From Pelomonas sp. Root1444 (GTDB lineage Bacteria; Pseudomonadota; Gammaproteobacteria; Burkholderiales; Burkholderiaceae_C): a stretch of 54,385 bases of DNA. Position 1 is the first letter of the stretch; the number at the start of each line of letters is the position of its first letter. The translations under genes and the position numbers were made by a program. Where the stretch lies: contig NZ_LMFP01000008.1 in the NCBI RefSeq assembly GCF_001426885.1, positions 212,699 to 267,083 on the forward strand, given 5' to 3'. A model generated the notes under the pieces. That model saw only the letters and a program-made list of their open reading frames with translations. It searched no databases and had not been told where the DNA came from. Shown in pieces: positions 21,165 to 27,834 of the stretch.

Positions 21165-21824
21165 TCAGCCCAGTTGTTTCAGCAGCCAGGCATTGAGGTC
21201 TTCGATCTCCTCGGCGCAGACCGAATGCGGCATCGGGTAGTCGTGCCACTCGACCTCGTGGCCCAGCGCGCGCAGCGCGTCGCGGCTGGCCATGCCGCGC
21301 GCCGGGGCGACGATGGGGTCCTGCGTGCCATGGGCCAGGAAGATGGGCAGGTCGGCATTGGCGTCCGACCGTTCGGCGGCGGTCGTGGCGGCCAGCGGCA
21401 CGTAGCCCGACAGCCCCACCACGCCGCCCAGGCGGTGCGGGTAGCGCAGGGCGGTCATCAGCGCCATCGCGCAGCCTTGCGAGAAGCCGAGGAGCACGAT
21501 GCGCTCCGCCGGCACGCCGCGCTCGCGTTCGCGGTCGATGAGTTCGGCGATCTGCGCCTGCGATTCGCGCAGGCCGGCCTCGTCCTCCCGGCGCACCAGG
21601 TCGGTGACCAGGATGTCGTACCAGGCGCGCATCACATAGCCGTTGTTGATCGTCACCGGCCGCGTCGGCGCATGCGGGAACACGTAGCGGATCGCGCCCA
21701 GCGTCTGCAGGCGCAGCTCGCCGCAGATGGGCACGAAGTCGAAGCCGTCGGCGCCCAGGCCGTGCAGCACGATCAGCGTCGTGCGCGGTTGGGGGCCGGT
21801 CTCGATCTCATGGGTTTCAAGCAT
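21165..21824 (-). CDS. Carboxylesterase / phospholipase family alpha-beta hydrolase
   Basis: A 219-residue cytosolic hydrolase of the carboxylesterase II (EstB, acyl-protein thioesterase-like) family. It has the oxyanion motif LHGLGADG (20-27), the nucleophile S115 in GFSQG, D169 in HGTQDP and H200 in YPMPHSV, giving a complete triad. These enzymes cleave short-chain esters; the natural substrate is unknown. The start METHxxE at 21824 lies 8 bases inside the end of the upstream GNAT gene, so translation is probably coupled. Length is normal for the family. Confidence 0.92.
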   Translation of the reverse strand: MLETHEIETGPQPRTTLIVLHGLGADGFDFVPICGELRLQTLGAIRYVFPHAPTRPVTINNGYVMRAWYDILVTDLVRREDEAGLRESQAQIAELIDRERERGVPAERIVLLGFSQGCAMALMTALRYPHRLGGVVGLSGYVPLAATTAAERSDANADLPIFLAHGTQDPIVAPARGMASRDALRALGHEVEWHDYPMPHSVCAEEIEDLNAWLLKQLG

Positions 21825-22266
21825 GGGGTTTCCAATCCTTGCGGTGCAGTTCAAAGCGTTTGTCGCCGTGGGTGTCCAGGCCGTCGCCCGCCGGCTGCCA
21901 GCCGGCGCGGCGGTAGAACGCCTCGGCGCGGGAACCCGGCTGGGTTCCGAGGTTCAGCCGGTCATGGCCCTGGGCGAACAGCCAGGCGACCATCACGTCG
22001 TGCAGCTGGCGGCCGTAGCCCTGGCCGTGCAGCGGCGGGTCCACGAACATGGCCCAGATGTGGCCGTCGCGGGCATCGCCGATGGCAAAGCCCGCGATGC
22101 GCCCGGGTGCCAGCTCGACGACCCAGCCGCGGCCGTGGTCCTCCAGGTGGGCATGCAGCTCGGCGTCCGGGATGCGCCCCGGCGTCAGCCGGTTCTCGGT
22201 GACGGCGTAGCGCACGCGCCAGAGTTCGGCGGTGTCGTCGCGGGTGGCTTGTCGGAGGCGTGACAT
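21817..22266 (-). CDS. GNAT family N-acetyltransferase
   Basis: A 149-residue acetyl-CoA-dependent transferase. The GNAT fold is seen from RLRQATRDDTAELWRVRYA at the start. The acetyl-CoA loop lies in IWAMFVDPPLHGQGYGRQLH (Q-x-x-G-x-G/A type, about 90-102), and AEAFYRRAGWQPAG is the usual C-terminal motif. The substrate is unknown. It overlaps the start of the esterase gene by eight bases and is the first gene of that pair. Its start is 52 bases from the divergent histidine phosphatase gene. Confidence 0.88.
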   Translation of the reverse strand: MSRLRQATRDDTAELWRVRYAVTENRLTPGRIPDAELHAHLEDHGRGWVVELAPGRIAGFAIGDARDGHIWAMFVDPPLHGQGYGRQLHDVMVAWLFAQGHDRLNLGTQPGSRAEAFYRRAGWQPAGDGLDTHGDKRFELHRKDWKPHA

Positions 22267-22317
22267 GGCGTCATTGTCGCGACAGGCGCGGCCCCGCCCG
22301 CGGGCCATCATGCACGC

Positions 22318-22989
22318 ATGGGAAGCCTCTACCTCGTCCGCCACGGCCAGGCCAGCTTCGGCGCGGCCGACTACGACCAGCTCAGCGCCAGGGGCCATGA
22401 ACAGTGCCGCCACCTCGGTGCCTACTGGCGCGAGCGCGGCCAGCGCTTCGACGCCGTCTTCACCGGCACGCTGCGCCGGCATGCGCAGTCGCTGGCCGGC
22501 ATCGCCGAGGGCTACGGCGAGGACCTGCCTGCGGTCGCGCTGGCGGGCCTGAACGAATACGACAGCGAGGCGGTGGTGCGTGCCATCCATCCCGGGCCGC
22601 TCAGTGCACCGACCGACCCCGAGACCGTCAAGCAGCACTTCCGCCTGCTGCGCCAGGGCCTGCTGGCCTGGATGCGCGGCGAGACCGCGCCGGTGGGCAT
22701 GCCGGCGCATGCGGACTTTGCCGCCGGCGTGGCCGATGCGCTGGCCCGCGTGCTGGCGCTGGGCGTCGGCAAGCAGGCGCTCATCGTGTCCAGCGGTGGG
22801 CCGATTTCGACGGCGGTGGCCCAGGTGCTGGGCGCGCCGGCCGAGACCTGCGTCGAGTTGAACCTGCGGCTGCGCAACTCGGCCGTCACCGAGTTCGCCT
22901 TCAACCCCAAGCGGCACCACCTCGTCACGTTCAACACGCTGCCGCACCTGGACACCGCCGACACGCGTGGCCACGTCACGCACGCCTGA
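22318..22989 (+). CDS. Histidine phosphatase family protein
   Basis: A 223-residue protein of the phosphoglycerate mutase-like superfamily. The nucleophile motif LVRHGQ (H9) is intact, as are the phosphate-pocket arginine in GTLRRHAQSLAG and the acidic LNEYDSE segment. The second catalytic histidine, normally in an SHGG motif, appears as VSSGGPIS (157-164). This SGG form recurs in a proteobacterial subgroup as far as I recall, so the protein may be a slow phosphatase or use another base. No signal peptide is present. The gene is monocistronic and ends before a strong hairpin. Confidence 0.85.
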   Translation: MGSLYLVRHGQASFGAADYDQLSARGHEQCRHLGAYWRERGQRFDAVFTGTLRRHAQSLAGIAEGYGEDLPAVALAGLNEYDSEAVVRAIHPGPLSAPTDPETVKQHFRLLRQGLLAWMRGETAPVGMPAHADFAAGVADALARVLALGVGKQALIVSSGGPISTAVAQVLGAPAETCVELNLRLRNSAVTEFAFNPKRHHLVTFNTLPHLDTADTRGHVTHA

Positions 22990-23015
22990 GCCGCTGAACT
23001 CTGAAGGGCAATGCA

Positions 23016-23050
23016 CAAGGCCCCGCTGCCGGGTGGCAGTCGGGGCCTTG
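23016..23050. terminator. Hairpin between convergent genes
   Basis: CAAGGCCCCG pairs with CGGGGCCTTG and, inside it, CTGCC with GGCAG around a GGGT loop, leaving one bulged T. It stands between the convergent histidine phosphatase and PEP-CTERM genes and could end transcription from both sides. No T-run follows on either strand, so it may need Rho or act as an RNA end stabiliser. Confidence 0.55.
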
Positions 23051-23072
23051 ATCGCCGCGATGCGGCGCCGGG

Positions 23073-23717
23073 TCAGGCGCGGATGCGGCGGCGGGCGAGG
23101 GCCAGGCCGGCCAGCGCGAGGCCGGCGAGTGCCAGCGAAGCCGGCTCGGGCAGCTTGTTGGCAGCCGCGGTGCTGGCCAGCGTCTGGGCGAGCAGGTCGC
23201 CGGTGCCGACGAAGCTGGCCGGCTTGTTGCGAGTGGCCTCCTGCCAGACGGTGAAGCTGGCCTTCAGCTGCGGCGCCGTGACGCTGCCGATGTTGATGCC
23301 GTTGCCGAGCAGGTCGATCGTGAACAACAGGTCGTTGCTCAGCGGCAGGTCGGGTGTCGCGTCCAGGCAGATCGACTGCGAGTTCGCGTTGGCATTGCAG
23401 CCATTGCCGGTCACTTCACCGGCCGTGTAGAGCCACTGGATGCTGCTGGCGGGCGCGGGGTTCACCGTCACCTGCACGCCGGTCAGCGTGCTCAGGTTGC
23501 CCAGGCCCTTGAAGCCCAGGTAGCCCAGGTGGGTGGCGGGCGCCCAGTTGCCGGTGGCGTCCAGGGCGTTCTGGATGCGCAGCGTGAAGGTGTTCGCATC
23601 CACGCCGTGGTACGTGAAGTCCACGCCCTGCGTCGAATAGCTGAAATCCGCGTGTGCGGACGTGGCGGCCAGGGCAGTCATTACAGCGGCTGCCAGCAGG
23701 CGAATGGACTTGGACAT
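23073..23717 (-). CDS. PEP-CTERM sorting domain protein
   Basis: A 214-residue exported protein. A signal peptide ends near TSAHA (about residue 23). A beta-rich middle (DFTYHGVDANTFTLRIQNAL, ATHLGYLGFKGLGN) includes one Cys pair, C124 region, in NGCNANANSQSICLD. The C-terminal sorting signal [20 protein letters not shown] with RRRIRA is nearly the same as that of the second PEP-CTERM protein at 16 kb, although the mature domains differ. An exosortase elsewhere should process it. Upstream on the minus strand lies the same promoter-like motif found before the other PEP-CTERM unit. Function is unknown beyond surface sorting. Confidence 0.85.
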   Translation of the reverse strand: MSKSIRLLAAAVMTALAATSAHADFSYSTQGVDFTYHGVDANTFTLRIQNALDATGNWAPATHLGYLGFKGLGNLSTLTGVQVTVNPAPASSIQWLYTAGEVTGNGCNANANSQSICLDATPDLPLSNDLLFTIDLLGNGINIGSVTAPQLKASFTVWQEATRNKPASFVGTGDLLAQTLASTAAANKLPEPASLALAGLALAGLALARRRIRA

Positions 23718-23764
23718 CGTTCGGGCCCCCCTTGAAGTTATGTTGAGCCCGGACGGGCTTCAAA

Positions 23765-23783
23765 CTAGGGGGTGACTCTAGGG
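23765..23783 (-). promoter_or_regulatory. Shared upstream motif of PEP-CTERM transcription units (copy 2)
   Basis: Read on the minus strand this is CCCTAGAGT (23783-23775) running into GTCACCCCCTAG (23776-23765). Both strings match the copy at 14861-14876, although their relative order differs. The CCCTAGAGT 9-mer ends 57 bases before the ATG, against 58 in copy 1. Confidence 0.5.
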
Positions 23784-23890
23784 ATGCCGCTTGTGCGACG
23801 CATCCCCGCGCCACGGGGGTGCGGGATGGCCAGACAGTCAGCGGAAGGCTTTGTAATGACGCGGCGGGCGGGCCGCGACAATCCCGGTCG

Positions 23891-25114
23891 ATGTTCACCC
23901 GCCTGATCACCCAACCTCCCGCCGCCACGGCCCCGGCCCACGAGCGCTTTGTCCATCTGGTGCGGCTGGCCCTCGCCGGCGGGCAGTTCGGCAAGCTGCT
24001 GCTGTCCGGCCCGGTGGGCGACGAGGACGACGTCGAACGCCTGACCGTGCGCGCCATCGAGCTGCGTGGCGAGCCGGCGCTGAGCTTCCTTTGGCGGCAC
24101 CGCACCAAGGACGTCACCAAGAACCACGCGCCCGAGGCCGGCCTGGCCGAGATCGCCGCGCTGCTGGGCGCGCGCTTTCGCAACGCCCACCTGCACACCG
24201 CGACGGAGGAGGTGCAGTTCGCCGTCAGCCGCAAGGGCCGCGAGACGCTGCGGGCGACGCGCATCGATGGCGCCGAGGCGCCGGCACCGGGCGCGCACGA
24301 CAAGGCCAAGCAGCGACCGCTGGACATCGCCCACCCGGTCTGGTCGGCGCTGGGCCTGACCCACCTCGTCAAGGGCGAGCCGGCGCTGGTGCCGGCCATG
24401 GCGCGAAAGTGGAAGCAGATCAACCGCTTCGTCGAGATCCTGTCCTCGGCCGTCGAGGAAGCCGGCCTGCGGGGCCCCGTGCGCGTGGCCGATTTCGGCT
24501 CCGGCAAGGGCTACCTGACCTTTGCCGTGCACGACTGGCTGCAGTCGCACGGCCTGCAGCCGCGCGTCACCGGCATCGAGCTGCGCGACGACATGGTCAA
24601 GCTCTGCACGGCCATCGTCGAAGGCGAGAACCTCGCCGGCCTGCGCTTCGACCAGGGGGACGTGCGCACGCAGGCCGTGCAGCCGCTGGACGTGATGATC
24701 GCGCTGCATGCCTGCGACATCGCGACCGACCATGCGCTGCACGTCGGCCTGCAGTCGGGCGCCAGGGTGATCATGAGTTCGCCCTGCTGCCACAAGGAAC
24801 TGCGCCCGCAGATGACGCTGCCGGCGGTGCTGCGGCCGATGCTGCAGCATGGCATCCACCTGGGCCAGGAGGCCGAGATGGTGACCGACTCGCTGCGCGC
24901 CCTGCTGCTGGAGAGCCAGGGCTACCGCACGCAGGTGTTCGAGTTCATCGCGCTGGAGCACACCAGCAAGAACAAGATGATCCTGGCCGTGAAGGCGCAG
25001 GGCGCCGCCGCCGAGGCGCTGGCCGCGCGCCGGCCCGAGCTGCTGGCGCAGGTCGCCGAGATCAAGCGGTTTTACGGGCTGCGGGAGCAGCGGCTGGAGC
25101 AGTTGCTGGCCTGA
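23891..25114 (+). CDS. SAM-dependent methyltransferase (PF13679-like)
   Basis: A 407-residue protein. The N-terminal 180 residues, with FLWRHRTKDVTKNHA, are specific to this group. The Rossmann methyltransferase domain follows: motif I is DFGSGKGYLTF (about 201-211), the acidic end of strand 2 is GIELRDDMV, and motif IV is IALHACDIATD. SSPCCHKELRPQ is a conserved Cys-Cys-His element seen in the PF13679 group (METTL25/GSTCD-like). Substrates of bacterial members are not established; RNA or protein is possible. Start ATG 23891 is preferred to an extension to 23819. It is followed after 61 bases by the thiamine-diphosphate enzyme. Confidence 0.78.
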   Translation: MFTRLITQPPAATAPAHERFVHLVRLALAGGQFGKLLLSGPVGDEDDVERLTVRAIELRGEPALSFLWRHRTKDVTKNHAPEAGLAEIAALLGARFRNAHLHTATEEVQFAVSRKGRETLRATRIDGAEAPAPGAHDKAKQRPLDIAHPVWSALGLTHLVKGEPALVPAMARKWKQINRFVEILSSAVEEAGLRGPVRVADFGSGKGYLTFAVHDWLQSHGLQPRVTGIELRDDMVKLCTAIVEGENLAGLRFDQGDVRTQAVQPLDVMIALHACDIATDHALHVGLQSGARVIMSSPCCHKELRPQMTLPAVLRPMLQHGIHLGQEAEMVTDSLRALLLESQGYRTQVFEFIALEHTSKNKMILAVKAQGAAAEALAARRPELLAQVAEIKRFYGLREQRLEQLLA

Positions 25115-25175
25115 CGCCCGCCGCCCGGGCGCGCGGCTTGCCGCGTTGGCCGCCTGTGCAACGTCAGGAACAGGC

Positions 25176-26978
25176 ATGAGCAAGACCGTGAGCGACCAGC
25201 TGCTGCAGCGGCTGCATGAGTGGGGCGTCCGCCGCATCTACGGCTATCCGGGCGACGGCATCAACGGGCTGATGGGCGCCTTCAACCGCATGGGCGACCA
25301 GATGGAATTCGTGCAGGCCCGCCACGAGGAGCTGGCGGCCTTCATGGCCACCGCGCATGCCAAGTTCACCGGCGAGGTGGGCGTGTGCCTGGCCACCTCG
25401 GGGCCGGGCGCCATCCACCTGCTCAACGGCCTGTACGACGCCAAGGCCGACCACCAGCCGGTGGTGGCTATCGTGGGCCAGCAGGCCCGCTCGGCGCTGG
25501 GGGGCGACTACCAGCAGGAGGTGGACCTGCTGAGCCTGTTCAAGGACGTGGCCCACGAATACGTGCAGGTGGCCATGGTGCCGGCGCAGGTTCGCCACCT
25601 GGTGGACCGCGCGATGCGCATCGCGCGCGACCAGCGCTGCGTGACCTGTGTCATCGTCCCCAACGACCTGCAGGACATGGACGCCGTCGAGCAACCGCCG
25701 CGTGAGCACGGCACGGTGCATTCCGGCATCGGCACGACCTACCCGCCGCTGGTGCCCGACGCCGAAAGCCTGCGTGCTGCGGCCGCTGTGCTCAACGCCG
25801 GCCAGCGCGTGGCCATCCTCGCGGGCGCCGGGGCGCTGCACGCCACCGACGAGCTGATCGCCGTGGCCGACGTGCTCGGTGCGGGCGTCGCCAAGGCCTT
25901 GCTCGGCAAGTTCGCGGTGCCCGACGACCTGCCCTGGGTGACCGGCGCCATCGGCCTGCTGGGCACCGTGCCCAGCTGGGAGCTGATGAGCGGCTGCGAC
26001 ACCTTGCTGATGGTGGGCTCCAGCTTTCCCTACTCGGAGTTCCTCCCGAAGGAAGGCCAGGCGCGGGGCGTGCAGATCGACCTGGATGGCCGCAAGGTGT
26101 CGCTGCGCTACCCGATGGAGCTCAACGTCGTGGGCGACAGCCGGCGCACGCTGCAGGCACTGCTGCCGCTGCTCGAGCGCAAGGCGGACCGAAGCTGGCG
26201 CGACCGCATCGAGGCCAGCGTGCGCGACTGGTGGGCCGTGCTGGAAAAGCGGGCGATGAACGAGGCGTCGCCCGTCAACCCGCAGCGGGTGTTCTGGGAG
26301 CTGTCGCCGCAGCTGCCGGACAACGCCATCCTGACCGTCGATTCCGGCACCAGCGCCGCCTGGTATGCGCGCGACGTCAAGGCGCGGCGCGGCATGATGG
26401 GCTCGCTCTCGGGCGGCCTGGCCACCATGGGCAACGCCGTGCCCTACGCGATCGCCGCCAAGATGTGCCACCCCGGCCGCCCGGTGATCGCACTGGTGGG
26501 CGACGGCGCGATGCAGATGCTGGGCATCAACGGCCTGATCACCATCGCCCACCACTGGAAGCGCTGGGCCGACCCGCGGCTGGTGGTGATGGTGTTGAAC
26601 AACGGCGACCTCAACATGGTCACCTGGGAGCAGCGCGTGTCCGAAGGCGACCCGAAGTTCAGCGCCTCGCAGGACCTGCCGGCCTTCCCCTTCGCCGAGT
26701 ACGCACGCCTGCTCGGCCTGCAGGGGCTGCGGGTGGACCGGCCGGAGCAGGTCGCCGGCGCCTGGGCGCAGGCCCTGGCGGCCGACCGGCCCGTGCTGCT
26801 GGAGGTGATGGCCGACCCCAACGTGCCGCCGCTGCCGCCGCATCTGGACCTTCGGCAGGCCGGGCATTACCTGAAGGCGCTGCTGCAGGGCGACCCGGAT
26901 GCGAAGCAGGTCATCACCGCGACGATGCGGGAGGCCTGGGACGGGCTGGTCACACGCCATGTCAAGGCAAAAAACTGA
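25176..26978 (+). CDS. Thiamine-diphosphate-requiring oxidase/decarboxylase (PoxB-like)
   Basis: A 600-residue enzyme of the pyruvate oxidase / acetolactate synthase superfamily. The three domains are in order. The N-terminal PYR domain has GYPGDGINGLMGA and the cofactor-activating Glu in ARHEELAAFMA. The middle domain binds FAD in this family (VGSSFPYSEFLPKEG). The C-terminal PP domain has GDGAMQMLG to LNNGDLNMVTWEQR for Mg-ThDP. The order resembles pyruvate dehydrogenase (quinone) PoxB, but the typical PoxB C-terminal membrane-binding peptide is not evident. The close relative group is often labelled only thiamine pyrophosphate-requiring protein, so the substrate is uncertain. It appears monocistronic. 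Confidence 0.8.
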   Translation: MSKTVSDQLLQRLHEWGVRRIYGYPGDGINGLMGAFNRMGDQMEFVQARHEELAAFMATAHAKFTGEVGVCLATSGPGAIHLLNGLYDAKADHQPVVAIVGQQARSALGGDYQQEVDLLSLFKDVAHEYVQVAMVPAQVRHLVDRAMRIARDQRCVTCVIVPNDLQDMDAVEQPPREHGTVHSGIGTTYPPLVPDAESLRAAAAVLNAGQRVAILAGAGALHATDELIAVADVLGAGVAKALLGKFAVPDDLPWVTGAIGLLGTVPSWELMSGCDTLLMVGSSFPYSEFLPKEGQARGVQIDLDGRKVSLRYPMELNVVGDSRRTLQALLPLLERKADRSWRDRIEASVRDWWAVLEKRAMNEASPVNPQRVFWELSPQLPDNAILTVDSGTSAAWYARDVKARRGMMGSLSGGLATMGNAVPYAIAAKMCHPGRPVIALVGDGAMQMLGINGLITIAHHWKRWADPRLVVMVLNNGDLNMVTWEQRVSEGDPKFSASQDLPAFPFAEYARLLGLQGLRVDRPEQVAGAWAQALAADRPVLLEVMADPNVPPLPPHLDLRQAGHYLKALLQGDPDAKQVITATMREAWDGLVTRHVKAKN

Positions 26979-27014
26979 AAACAAAACGCCCCGGACGGCA
27001 GGGCCGTCGGGGCG
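26978..27014 (-). terminator. Intrinsic terminator on the minus strand
   Basis: A stem of about 12 pairs with a 3-base AGG loop is followed on the minus strand by TTTTGTTTTC. It sits directly against the 3' end of the PoxB-like gene and may also stop plus-strand transcription. Confidence 0.75.
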
Positions 27015-27295
27015 CAAGAGCGCTTCACGCCGCCCGGGACTGGCACCTTGCGGTGCGCGTGGGGCTGCGGCGTGCATCACAGCGCAGGCGGCTCCGCGGG
27101 CGACACGGGGGTGACGCTTGCGGGCCGGAACTTTCGTGCTTCTCAGGGTCGCGGGCGGCTCGCGTACCGCCTCGCCAGGGGCCGCAACGTTGCCGGGGGC
27201 CGTGCACTGGTGACGGGATGAATCATCGGCGCTGACCCCCCGGAACAATGCCGCGATCAACCGGGGCTGAGGGGCGCTAATTCCGCTTCAGGACC
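26979..27295 (-). other. Spacer with a minus-strand intrinsic terminator
   Basis: The gap between two convergent genes has no convincing coding frame. Near the left end a hairpin at 26987-27014 (CGCCCCG and GACGGC pairing with GCCGTC and GGGGCG, one bulged G) is followed on the minus strand by TTTTGTTTT. That is a proper intrinsic terminator for minus-strand transcription, 280 bases downstream of the YcnI gene end. On the plus strand the same stem has no T-run. The rest (27015-27295) shows no strong motif to me. Confidence 0.55.
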
Positions 27296-27823
27296 TCAGT
27301 GCGCGTGCGCCGGCGCGCCCGCCGGCACCAGCTTCAGCCGCACCGCCGGGGCGCGCGGCCTGGGGTTGGCGGCGGTCGGCAGCTCCGCCCAGTGCCATTC
27401 GCCCTGCGTGCAGACCTGCCGCACCGGGAACCACAGCTCTACAGCGTCCGCCGGCAGCGTGGCGCGCAGCACGAACTCGTCGTACCAGGCGTCCTGAAGG
27501 AAGTGGGCCTCGCCGTCGGCCGTCCAGCGCACCTCGGCCAATTCGTCGGTGACGGGCTTGCCATGGCTGTCATAAGGCGTCTTCAAGGCGCGGCGCTTCG
27601 TCGTCATGGTCCAGCCTGGCTTGGGCATGGGCTTGGCGCCGCGCAGGCCCTCGGGCAGCGTGACGACGATCTCCTTCGTCGGCGCGCCGCCTTCGCAGCC
27701 GTGGCCGACCTTGAAGGTGGCGCGGTAGCTGCTGCCGGCCGCAGCCTCGGGCTGCTCGAGCGTGATGTGGGCGTGGGCAGCGCCGGCGAGGGCGCACAGC
27801 AGGGTGGCGAGGGTGGTTTTCAT
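27296..27823 (-). CDS. YcnI-family (DUF1775) copper-binding periplasmic protein
   Basis: A 175-residue exported protein. The signal peptide MKTTLATLLCALAGAAHA should leave H19 as the first mature residue, in HITLEQPEA. A histidine at the mature N terminus is the hallmark of the single-histidine copper brace described for YcnI. The body (YRATFKVGHGCEGG, EIVVTLPEG, PKPGWTMTTKRR, DEFVLRATLP, WHWAELP) is the DUF1775 beta fold. The C terminus is Ala/Pro/His-rich (APAHAH), possibly another metal contact. It starts 11 bases after the TonB receptor gene and is the last gene of the DUF2946-receptor-YcnI operon. Copper handling is inferred from family and context. Confidence 0.82.
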   Translation of the reverse strand: MKTTLATLLCALAGAAHAHITLEQPEAAAGSSYRATFKVGHGCEGGAPTKEIVVTLPEGLRGAKPMPKPGWTMTTKRRALKTPYDSHGKPVTDELAEVRWTADGEAHFLQDAWYDEFVLRATLPADAVELWFPVRQVCTQGEWHWAELPTAANPRPRAPAVRLKLVPAGAPAHAH

Positions 27824-27834
27824 GGCTCGGGTCC

